A DNA stretch of 64,000 nt from contig OY979718.1 in the NCBI GenBank assembly GCA_963855995.1, forward strand, positions 33,644,559 to 33,708,558, in the 5' to 3' direction. Position numbers and translations under genes: made by a program. The DNA is from Muricea muricata (taxonomy: Eukaryota > Cnidaria > Anthozoa > Malacalcyonacea > Plexauridae). Positions 36,801 through 48,800 of the stretch are shown one piece after another. The number at the start of each line of letters is the position of its first letter. Position 1 is the stretch's first letter. Under the pieces are notes generated by a model. The model made no database searches. It saw only the letters and a list, made by a program, of their open reading frames with translations, and was not told the DNA's origin.

Positions 36801-39800
36801 AGTGCAATCAGTAGCTTGGTAATGTGAAAATATAACTCATTTCGTAAAATAATCTCTTAGTTTATACGCATTTGCATAAATAGATTTTATTATTTTATAA
36901 ACATAAGTGTTGTATTGGTTTAAACGCACATAAAAAACGACATTATATGTGAAAATGTCATTTTTACAAGCCAATCAGAAACCGCAACGCGTGCTAGGGA
37001 ATATGTTTGACCAATTAGAGAATATGTTGTAAAACGTATGAATTTCCAAAATTAAAATAAACAGAATATTGCATGATTGCTCGGAAATATAAAATTCACT
37101 TGTCGTTTTGGCATCTCACTTCCTCTCACGCCGCTAATTACCTGTCAAAAGTTGAGTGAACATGTCCTGATGATATTCACTGAGACCCGTTTACACTAGG
37201 GCAGAAGATTCCATATTCGGATTCGTTTTACACACCTAAAAATCTCACAACTTGTAACAAGTCTACAGACAAGCCGTCAACAAGATGTGTTCGCACTGCA
37301 CCGCACAAGTTGTCAACAAGTTGTTCCAAACTTGTTGACAACTTGTAACAAGCTTGACGAAAATATCAGACTTGTTACAAGGTTGTTCTAACAACTCTGA
37401 TTCAATCCTGTTGTAGCAAGTTTGTTACAAGATTGACAATATTGCTGTAACAATATAGTTATATCATGCTGTATCAGTCTTGTTGGAACAATCTTGTAAC
37501 AGGTCTGATAGTCCCATCAAGCTTGTTACAATTTTTCAATAGCTTGTTCCAAACTTGTTCCAACAAATTCGGAACAAGCAGTGCGAATACATCTTGTCAA
37601 CAACTTGTGAACAGACTTGTTACAACTTGTTTGCAGGTCTGTAGCAACTTGTGCGTTTTTACGTGTGTACCGTTTACACTAAGGAACATGAATCCGATAC
37701 AACATTATAACAGATAGGTTATGAATCCGGAACTTTCGAATCTGGAAAAGTTTGTGGGATCTTTGTATCCGAGAAAGTTTGAATCTGATAAAACTGCTTG
37801 TGTAAACTCTTTCCGTGAAGAATTTGAGTGAACTTGCTCCCTCGTATGGTTTTTAAATGTATTGCCATTAATTTCAGGTGTTAAAATCCGTAAAAAATTA
37901 CAAAATAAGGCTGGTTGTATCACGGTTGTGCTTCATGTATTGACAATCGCTGTGTGAGACTGCCGTAGACCTGAAAGACAAGGAATTTGGATATTTTTAC
38001 GAATCCAAAAACTTTTGCTCTAGTGTAAATAGGGGTCTTATTTGTCCATGATTATGTAATAAGTATTAAATCTTCGTGGCTTTCACAGTTATGAGAATAT
38101 ATTTTTTTGCAGTTCGATATCAAAAACAAAAGAGTATTTTTAAAGCGATCGAAGTGTGAAGGCATCCGTTTGCATGACTTGCACATTGGAGCTGTGGTAA
38201 ATATTCACTCAAGACAGGTACTGTTAAGTATTTATTTGTTTTACAGTGTGACAATACATTAGAAACATGCAGTATATTAAAGTAGACTATTTCCCCGTAT
38301 AATTCCTTATAAATCTTGTACTCATACTGGGGTTGAAGGTCACTACAATCTTTGATCGTATTAAAAGAGAAAGACAAATTGAATTTGGGTATTGTTAACT
38401 TTGAGATGAAACAGATCGACAATAAATGAATTAATGACTGCATTGACATAAACTTTCCCTATTTTCTCGTGGTTATTGCATGGCTCGTTTTAAATACAAT
38501 AAGTGATATATCAGCGATACATCAAATGTTGCAAAGTGTTTTCAATTATTGTTATTAACCTGCAACTTTGTGAAAACAGTGTGTATGACTAAGCCTTCGT
38601 GTTTTTTATATTTACCTAACTGTGTAAGATTGTTTGTTTAGTTGACCATCAAGGATTATGCGGATACCAGTACTTCCAATCGCCTGAAATCTAAAAATGA
38701 AAAGTGAGTAAATGTTTCTTGGATCTAAATTAGCGGTCTCTGTCAGACTTAATGCCATTAAAGACTCCATCAAAGCATATTGACAAGAAATTCGGTCAGC
38801 CCATACTCACATCAGTGAGTTCCATTTGAAATTGATGGTCTAACATGACGAATCATGGAGTGATATTTAATGGACTGAAGATTGAAGAACAAATTTTATA
38901 TTTTTATTTTCAGTATTTATCTGTGACATTAAAAAATTATTGCATTCTAATATGAAATTCTCTCGGTCCACAGGACTTTTGCAATGGTTAAACCAGATGC
39001 TATTCAAGAAGCTGGTAGGTATATACAAAATCTAGGGACACGTGCATTCCACAAAACTCGCTATACTGCTACGAAAAATAGGTACAAAGTGTATGCAACT
39101 GTGTGAACCCTATTTGGGGTTACTTATTGTCCAGACGATATATTACGATAGCAAATTTATTAAAGAATGACCCTTTGAAGTCATCTTGACCTCGTTTTCA
39201 AGTTCAGATGATTACAGTAATTTAAAACGGTAAACTTACAGGAATGTCTAAAAGGTGTCGAGAAAATTTCGGGGAAAGATTGAATGTATAATCTATGAAA
39301 CGTTAGCCATTAAAGAACTTAATGTGAGTTACTTGAAACAACTCCAGTATGCCTTCAACTATACTCGGCATTCTCTATTAGCAATTTCTACATTTGTTTT
39401 TATTGTTCGTTTGTTTTTTACTTTGTTTTTTTCGCAATTTGCATATGTGTGATCACGCAAAGTATGACATTTTAAACTGGACGCCTTAGAACTGTCACTT
39501 ATGGCGAATAAGTTTACTTGCATGTATGTAATAGATAAAGCATGAGCAGTCGATCTGTATCTGATTTACAAACGCAGACCGCATACTTATAAAATGTCTG
39601 AATGGAAACATTCGTATTCTTTTATAATATCAAAAACATGGTTAGGGTAGATAAATTTTTAAGACTCTAAAAAGGGAGGGTTGAACGAAGTATAGCACTA
39701 AGTTTTCTGCAATATCTGTTTTACATATACCATGCCCCAACAGCTGTATGAGCTCATGTATCAAGTATAAATTTGTACGGCCCTTCAGACAGTCCAGGAC

Positions 39801-42800
39801 TATTCTCGGGGTCTTAAAAATTCCTAACAAGTCCCTAATCAAGGTAAAATCTTTACCCGATTACAAATATTGATTAAATATGCATTTCGTCTTTCATGAA
39901 TTATTAATAAATTTTATAATTGTATATAACGCTATATCGATACATGCGTAACTGTTTTAAAAAATAAATGAGGTCAAGATGACTTCGAAACGTAGTTATT
40001 TAAATAATTTATTGGCACCTCATATTTGCCTGGTAAATCTATCAAAAATAGTTTTGATTAATGGAATTTATAGCGAGGAGTTGTTTAACCATCTCACGAA
40101 ATTTTGTTTGTCAACCAGTTTCCATGAAATAACTTTCAAATTGCCATCCTTTATAGCAAGCATTATTGACACAATCTACCAAAATGGATTTTCCATTTGC
40201 AACATGAAATCAGTGATACTCTCAAGGTATGTTGTGGTAATGCTCTGCTTCAGATTAGAACCCTCCCCCAGCAGACCCCAAATCCCGGAAAATATTTGAT
40301 GTCTGGGCATTTGTGCATAGCCAGGTGAGTATATTATAAGTTTCGGCTCTGTCCTATGTAGAATTGTCATCGACTGGCACAAAATAGAATTTTAATAATA
40401 TGCTATTTCGATATTGATAAATATCGAATTTCGATCTTGAAAAAAAAACACCTGTAATATCGATATTATCGATTTTTGTCCTGAAAACTGGCATTTTTAG
40501 TTAGAAAACACAGGTGTGTGATTATAAAAACACATAATTTATTTAATATTGAAGTTGCTTCAAATGTACAGTTGAAGGAATATATTTATAAACTACAAGC
40601 TCTTTGCCAAAAATCCGAACGTATTTTTGTGTTTAAGCTTTCTTAATTTGTGTTCTCTGTGAAGTAGCAACCACCTGATCCGCTGTACTAAAGACTTGCT
40701 GGGATTTATATTAAAGACAGATATACTTGAAAGACGTTTGTGCAGAATTGCTCGATTATTTAGGTCGAAAAGCTGTTTTGTGAGCATGAGTTTGGAAGTT
40801 CAGTTGGTACCGTTAGAAATCTTTGAGGAACCATAAAATTAATATTAGAACATTTGATCGTGCATGGCTAATCTAATTAGAATTTGAACCTTTCTGGAAT
40901 TTTTTGAAGCTAGATCATGATGTTGTGCGTGTGTGTCTGAATCGACTGGTCAACTGAGGGAACGAGACAGTATTGCCATTCTAACCAGTATATACTCTGT
41001 CATCATAAAGGAACTACGTATGCAAAGAAAGGGAGTGAAAAACTACTGTTGGTTTTCGTCATTTTCTGCATGGTTGTTGTTTCTAAGCGTTATAGACAGG
41101 CATCATTTGAAAGTAAATCAATTTACCTGCGAATAACTGGGTTCTTGCAAAATATTTTCACAGCAAAGCAGAGCGACGCAGACTCTTATTGCGTGATTAC
41201 CAGCAAACTGAAAATGCATTGATAGTTTTTTTGACCGAGTTGCAAAAAAAGCCACTGGTATGCAGGTATTAACCGTAAGGACGGTTTGTAAAATAAGCTG
41301 TCAGTGAGGAAGGTTTCATGTCAACACGTACTACATAATGTATCCTAAACACTATAAAGATAACAAAAAAATTAATCGGTGATGATCCGGAAATCATTCC
41401 TTTTTTCAGAATAAAATAGTGATTAATTCTTAAAATTCATTCTGATCTTCAGTTTGGAAAGCCCAACTTTACAACATTTTGAGGAAGGTTTGCAAACTTT
41501 GAAAATTTTGCCCTGAGGAAGGTTGCAATTCTGTTTGTTGACGGTCTTCATATGTCTCTCAAATCATCTGATAACCCCTAACGAAGCATTCAAGCACATA
41601 TTTTCTGATGGCCTAGAATTCTGGCTGAGTAACTTTGTAATTCCATTCATTGGTGACTGGCGAACCTTATGTGACATCTGCTAGAACGTTGATCGGACCT
41701 TTGCACATCTCACTCAGTTCCAGGCAATGTGTTTTAAAGTCATTCCATTCATCTCTGCCGAGCTTTATTTGGACAAAAAGCAAAGTTACCAGAGAAACCA
41801 CTGCTATGGAGGGTGTCCTTATTACTCGAAGTCGTGTATGGCGTGTGGACATTTGTTAGAGAAAGTATCTTTTCTGTTTTTCACCTCAGCAGAGATATCA
41901 CATTCGTCAACCTTGTCGATAATTATGTGCTCTCGTATTTAGCATCTGCTCAAATGTGTTGAAATGTGACGACTACAAATTATATTGCAAGTCCCTGTTG
42001 CGCGGCTGGTGATGTTAATGGTGTTTCACGAACGCCACTATGACAAGTCATTGCTGGTTATGTCCACATGGATGTACTGGCGGGAGGTAATCATCCAATG
42101 TGCAACACGTTATGGCATGGCATAGGTGGTGACGAATACCCCGCAGTATATGGTGCCAGTACCATATGTCTGGAGGCAAACTAAATAACAATGCAGACAA
42201 GAGCTGCACTAGCTCTTGCCACCTAAGAAGTTTTATTCCAGCTGGAACACAATTGATGAACTGAATGTGAAAGCGGCTGATTTACTAACAGAGAGGTATG
42301 AAGTTCTACATGCCAACTCTGATCAAGCAGCCTTGCTACCAGGTGTTGAATGACAAAAGAAGGAGACAACAAAAAGGAAGTAATCAAACTTGTTTGAAGA
42401 CACGGTGGTTGCCCACAGAGTTACACCGTTGGAATTTACATCATTGGAAAGGTTCCTAAACCTAGAAATGTATGTCATTTATAGGATGTTATATTAAGCT
42501 AGGATCCGTAATTCACTGTTTTATTCCCCTGCCCTTCGAGTTGGTAAGGACCACTGAAAATATTTTTTAAGAACATAAGTACCTTGAATGTACCTTGAAT
42601 CTCAGACAGAAAATATGACAAATTTCGACGTGGTCATTGACACCTTGCATTTGTGTTAATTGGTCTAAGCAGTCACTGAAAATGTGCTATTCCTGCAAGA
42701 AGCCGCAACCAACCAAGCTCAAGTTCTATTCAAGGCTTCAGTGTTCTCGGTAGAGATTGGTCTTAGGCCGTGGGCTGTTAGGTCAAAACGTAGGTAGAAA

Positions 42801-45800
42801 TACATTTTCATGGCACCCATCTGGGAAACACCTGGTTTGTGGCTTATTTGGAAGACATATACATACAACGTTAAGTACTACCAAAAAAGTTCCCAAGCAA
42901 AATTAGCGCCCGATATACTGAGAAAATGGATGATTTGTGATGATCTACTATTAAATTGTATTGAAGTAAAAAATAGAACCATTAAATAGTTTTTCTATTC
43001 TTCAAATGGTTTTCGAGTAAAGTGCAACCTCGTACCCAGGGCTTCTTGGCGACTGCGTGGCCATAAGCCCTGGAGAAAACCGGTAATTATAGTGATCTGA
43101 TTGGTCACCTGAACACACTGGAATGTAGTTATGTGTCATGCGAGTTAATATTAATTTGTACAAAAATGGCGGCTGCGGGGAGTGGATTTAGACCTTATAG
43201 AAGTTAGAAAACACTGATAAATTCGCCATTTGATGTCAAACAATGTAAATTTTGCTCTGGATATTGCTAAAAAGATAGGGATGTTTGTTATATGGTGACG
43301 GTACGCTAAACAAACGACGATTCCTGGTCGATTCGTTTAGGAATGGCGTCGGGATTATGTCTGGCTGAGTAACTGGCACTGACAGGAGAAGCGAAACATT
43401 TAACAGTTCTCAAATTTTGATATCTAGCACTTCAATGATAAAACTTCAAACGTGTGACTGGTAGTAGATTAGAGTACTCGAGCAACTGAGAGAACTATTC
43501 GCGTTAGTGGTGGATTTCATTTGTAAATATAAAGTAAATACTAAATATAGGTGTAAATATTCCTTATTGGTACGGCAATCGTATCTATATCTAAAAACTT
43601 AGGGTTTGGGTTAATATTGAATGCTCATGTCAGCGAATGGATTGTCAACTTTACATCCAATTGACAAAACATAACTTTCAGTGGAATAATCATTATTAAT
43701 TCAATATAAATCAATTTCAAATTAATTCTAGTTTCTTGTCAGGCCCTAAGATTTAGTATTGAGAGTGTATCAGTTAAATATAGGCACTGTAATTACCAAG
43801 TTGGCCATCATTTAGGTATTTTCCTACTATGTTTTGATAAGCCTTTGGATAAGTCTAGATAACTGTTCGACAAAGGCCTTGGTTATTTAAACTCTTCTAT
43901 CATATAAAATATTGAAGTTTAATTTTTATATTGCATGAAATTTAAGGACTAATGAACATAAAGCACTACAGTTTTCAGACAAGAATTAAGTGTTAATTAC
44001 AAAATTGCTCTCCTACATCTATATTGCTTTAAGTGTTGCAAATAACTGTTCTACAATTATTGTTCTACAATATATTGCAAGTAACTGTAATATATGTTCT
44101 ACAATATATTGCAAGTAACTGAACTACAATTATTATAAATTTGTTTATATTTCAACTCAAGTTTTGAATTAAAAACTTAAGTTTTATAAGAATGTAGCAA
44201 ATTTCTCACCCATAGATTGTGCATTGATGTCTGGGAATTGTCTTGTACAAGACTGTTGATTGACCACTACAGATGGATGATCATTACCAATAAAATTATG
44301 TATATTATATGATCCTTTCAAACGTTTGTTGTCTCTGTTCAATTGCCCATATGAGGACAGCCATATGCAAATCGGTTGTGGATGCTCTGTCCTAAAGCTA
44401 CAGGGGAGGGAAGTTTAAGGAAAATGTTTCCTATCACTATCCTAAATCAATTTAGAAAACATACTGGAATGATTCAAACTACTCAGTTAATGTTTATGTG
44501 AGGGTAGTGAATACCAATGTGAAGATCAGTTGCATAGCTAGCCAAAGGCAACCTCTGCATCAGAAAATAATTACTATAATTCCAACTGTCCCCATTCTAG
44601 CCTATATGTGATACGATACTTTCGTGCATCTACCTAGTATACTATCCAAAGGTGACATAATGCATCTAATGTACATTGTCTAAAAGGTGAAATAAGTGTT
44701 TTCACACTTGTAGAAAATATTTAGTAGGAAATATTTAGTAAATAGTAGGGTGTCATGTTGCTTCGCATTTTCCATTGGTGTATTATATTTCTGATTGCAC
44801 GCAGCTACCAACAGGAGCTGCATGCGGACCCGCCGACTCCGGAAATTTTCATAAATACTTAATACTTTGAAAATGTCTTTTTTTACTTTCTGTTGTAAAT
44901 CAATGATCTTCCATAGCCCGTAGGTAAAACGTAGATTGTACCTTTGTTGTCTTTTACAATAGACAATAAAGCCTGATATTGCTTTTCTTCAATTTCTATT
45001 TCAGCTTTATTCAGTTTTTGTTGTGATTTATAAAGCGCGTATTTAAGTAGTTCACCTTCTGTTGAAGCCATGTTTGGAACAACACTGTCAAAGTTGGAAC
45101 ACGATACATTAGGGGGCTTTCATTTATTAATATAGCGTGCTTTGTCTTGTAACATGGTACCATTGTTGACATTAGGCATTTCCTCTTCGTGCATACACCT
45201 TGATTTGATACCATGCTAAGCAACAAACGCAAAAACATAGTGAAATTTAGTAAACTTTTATAATAAATATAGGAAAATTATAGAAAGTCACAGACCGAGT
45301 CCTTATGTCCTGGGCACGACTACAAGATTTTTGAAGTGAAAGCTGATTGGCTGATGAAAACTACAAGATTTTTGAAGTTCCGGTTTCGGTTTTCTCCAGG
45401 ACTTATGGCCACGCAGTCGCCAAGAAGCCCTGGGTACGAGGTTGAGTAAAGTGTTGTCAACCCCCCATTTTTAAGCTAGTACCCAGTTGGTCCAATTTTC
45501 ACGTATAAAACGAAAATAACGCGAAAACTATTTGAATAATAAAAAACTGTTATATGCAGTCTTATATGCAGTTTTTGTGCTCTTCCGGATGATGCTAGTC
45601 GTTTCTCTTATTGTCGAATATGAAATTTCAGGTTGTATACACTGTAATGCTACTTAATAGTAGATAATCACAAATCACCCGTTTTCTCAGTATCGGGCGC
45701 GTTTTTTGCTTGGGAACCTTTTCTGGTAGCAATGTATCTATATTTCATTCAAATAAACCACAAACCATGTGTGTCCCACATGGGTGCTGAGAAATTAAAC

Positions 45801-48800
45801 AATTTTTTGCCACAGGCCACGCTAAGTGTCTCTACTTCTAATGATGGTTCTCCAACCCATCCACGTTCAAGCTTCTTGGAAACCTGTTTGATTTGACAAA
45901 CGAGTTCATGGCAACTACGTTCAGTACAACCAAGTTCATTACTTAATGTTATAAACGGTTCAATTACGAAATATGGCATCCACTAAAGTTGTTCAACAAA
46001 GCCGACTAGGAAACAGAACTTGTAATAACTGAAGTCTGGTAATGGCTTTTGTGGGTTTCGTGGTCTCAATCAAATCCATAATCGAGATGATAGCAACAAT
46101 GTTATGCAGGACTTAGCTTCATTTAATGTCGCCTTACCTACAACTTTTCCCTGGATCAAATTGAGATATGTACTTTTTTTATTTACCCTCCAGCTACAAT
46201 ACTCTCTAAGAAGAACGTCAACGATAAATGCTAAAATGCTTCCTAATGCCAACTGCAGTATTGTAGATGAACACTCGGCTGTCCCAGTTCTCCACACCAG
46301 GAAACATTCCACTCCCCTAAAGAAATCCACACAAGCTGTTGCTAACAATGTTGATGGTGCGCTTCTACAATGCCGTAAAATGGAATGTACACTATATAAA
46401 TGTATCCAGGATTTAGAATTCACAAGATACGAACTGCATTTCAATGGATTTGTTGCTTCCAAGCTGGCCAAAAAATTATTTTCCTTCCATTGTATTAAAG
46501 ATATAACTGTTTCCCCTACCATTGATAAAGAGCGATTTGATGACGACTGGAGCTGCAAAAATTCCGACGATCTGTCAACAAAGGAGATCTTGGAACTCCA
46601 CATAAATTCACAGTGAAGGTTATGAAATATTTAGATAAGGGTACTCAAATGCAGTGCTTCATTAATGTCGAACCAAGTAACCAGCCGGTCAAAATCAAAG
46701 AGAAAAAAGTCAAAGAAGCTAGCCGTCACTTCATTTTGCATTACAAGCGCCTAGCACATGCGAAGAAACGCATGAGAGCTCCATTAGCAAAACACTATTA
46801 CGATTATTCACCTGTGCCAAAGCATACAACGATAAAGTTTTGGAAGCGTCTTACCTGAAATTCCCTTGGAGTTTTGTTTTATAAATTTGGCTAGACGAAA
46901 TATGTACGATCCTACTTTTTACTTTTTCCTCTTTTTTGCTTCTCGAAATACTTTTACTTTTATACGGACGCCATTCAACATTTAACCGCCCGCGTAAAAG
47001 GACTGAGTATGACAGCTATGAGGATGCTCATTGCAGACGTAAACTTTTCTCATTGGTACAAATCGCGCCAAATCTGATTTGATAAACACTCTTATTATTT
47101 AGGAAGATTAACTGTTATTAGACCCAAGATTTGTTATTATGAGTTCCAGAATTGATAGAATGATTTATATGCCCCCACTGTCACACATATAGGTGGCACA
47201 TGTTCTAGAGAACAATTTCTGCATTAGGGCTACTCTAGGTGTCCTAGTGGGAAGAATTTATTGTATAGTCAACAAACTACAACGTACTGGTTACGGTATG
47301 CGGCCTATATATTGGCAAAAAGATTTATGATTTAATTATTTCTGCAAATCAGCAACGAATGGGAAGTATATAGAAGGGCAAAATAATTGGCAAATATTTC
47401 GTTGTCGTACTGTTTGTGTTCACAGTCAATTTCGATAAAAATGTGCCTCGTAGCCAGTCACCATATGTAGTCATACTACCATAGTTGGAAATTGAATATC
47501 GACTGTGGCATGTCTGTAACTCAAGTATTTATACCTTGTCTACCATTATTTTTAGAAATGAAGCTGAAGAATTTTATAGAGAGCATTTTGGCAAGCCCTT
47601 TTTCAAGTACGGACTTTGTACTTGTATCGTAATTGTATTACAACTTATAAGTGGTTGTTCGAAATTTTGTTACCTTAGATAGTATAGTGGAGATATATCT
47701 GTAACTTGTTTATGAGCTTGCTTGTAGTGATCATTTATGTTTGTTGAAGTTTTAGTTTGTTTTCTCAAGTTTTGAAATAAGCGGACATGTTTAATAAGCA
47801 TAACATGCATTAAGTTTAACCTCGGGGCTAGTGGTGTTTAGTGTTGTCAGAAAGGAATTACTCATTCCTAATGTGGAGTCGAAGCCAAATTCTAAGTAGC
47901 TGGTATGGATTGATATGACTAGTAATAGAGTTGTGGTTATTAAATTTTCTTTATGCGTGCAAACTCCCTCTTTCCTCGTCAATGTTGTGGGAGATTCTTG
48001 ATGTTAACTTCGCTGAATGGTGGACGCCCTGTAATAAAGAATAATTATTGTAGAAAATTTCATGCTGTTGGATATTAGTGTTCTAATTTTCCTGCTTGGT
48101 TGTGCTACAGCGCTCTCATGTCGTTCATCACATCTGGTCCTGTGTTGGCTATGGAGCTCAAAGCAGAAAGTGCGGTAACTCGCTGGAGATCTCTGCTAGG
48201 TATGCCATAAAATTATTTCTGGATGACCACTCTAACTTTATTTTTTCTAATCATAAGTAGTAAGCTGTCTAGCACCCGACAGCTACCGAGTATGGTTGTA
48301 TGCTCTTATTACTAGATTAAGTATGCTAGCACGTATAAAGGTCTTAAGAAAATCGTTAAGCAGTCGGGAGAAAGAGTGCAAGACAGTAACATTGGCCTTA
48401 TAGCAGAAGGTCAAATGCGTAAACACTTCAACAGCTCAATTCTTTTCTACAGGTCCAACAGATTCAAGGGCGGCACGAACTGAAGCACCAGGTTCTATTC
48501 GCGCAAGATTTGGATTCGGTATGTGACTATTTGTTTTTAAATATAGACGTTAAACATAGGGTAACCGTATTGAAATACTTTGTTTTGAACAACAATTTTA
48601 TGAAGAAAACTTAATTTGCTGCAAATCTCGTTTCCATTTCCCTTTCCCCTTATTTTCTATAGGATTTCTTCTCAACTTTTTTCAACTTCCATGCTTGATT
48701 AGAACTTCAGACATCTTTATTTTTTAACAGATAACACGAAGAATGCTTGTCATGGATCAGATTCTGATCAGTCTGCGAACAGAGTGAGTATTTAATGTTA

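Larger units (their letters stand above)
33892..38112 (+). other. NME7 intron 1 (4.2 kb)
   Basis: Non-coding. It contains a short palindrome of CAGCGGGCTAAAAT arms (34302-34332), an inverted repeat at 34436-34532, long AT-rich sequence without clear elements (34900-37100) and the nested element at 37183-38039. Confidence 0.6.
42881..45726. mobile_element. Outer inverted-repeat element, split by a later transposon
   Basis: The left arm begins CCAAAAAAGTTCCCAAGCAA and continues with GCGCCCGATA, TGAGAAAA, GATTTGTGAT and ATCTACTATTAA. The right arm repeats these inversely and ends TTGCTTGGGAACCTTTTCTGG. Arms exceed 80 nt. Removing the 43025-45444 insertion leaves an element of roughly 420 bp. 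Confidence 0.75.
40227..47555 (+). other. NME7 intron 5 (7.3 kb)
   Basis: The interval 41640-42480 has scattered coding-like fragments on + with stops in every frame (for example TIDELNVKAADLLTERYEVL near 42249) that I do not recognise. 42881-45726 is a nested transposon. 45973-46858 is an unrecognised broken open frame. The remainder is AT-rich and featureless. Confidence 0.55.

Noticed and set aside
46070-46603. 177-codon minus-strand frame opposite the unrecognised remnant
   Set aside because: The plus-strand reading has the more protein-like composition and continues past a frameshift, so the minus frame is most likely its shadow.
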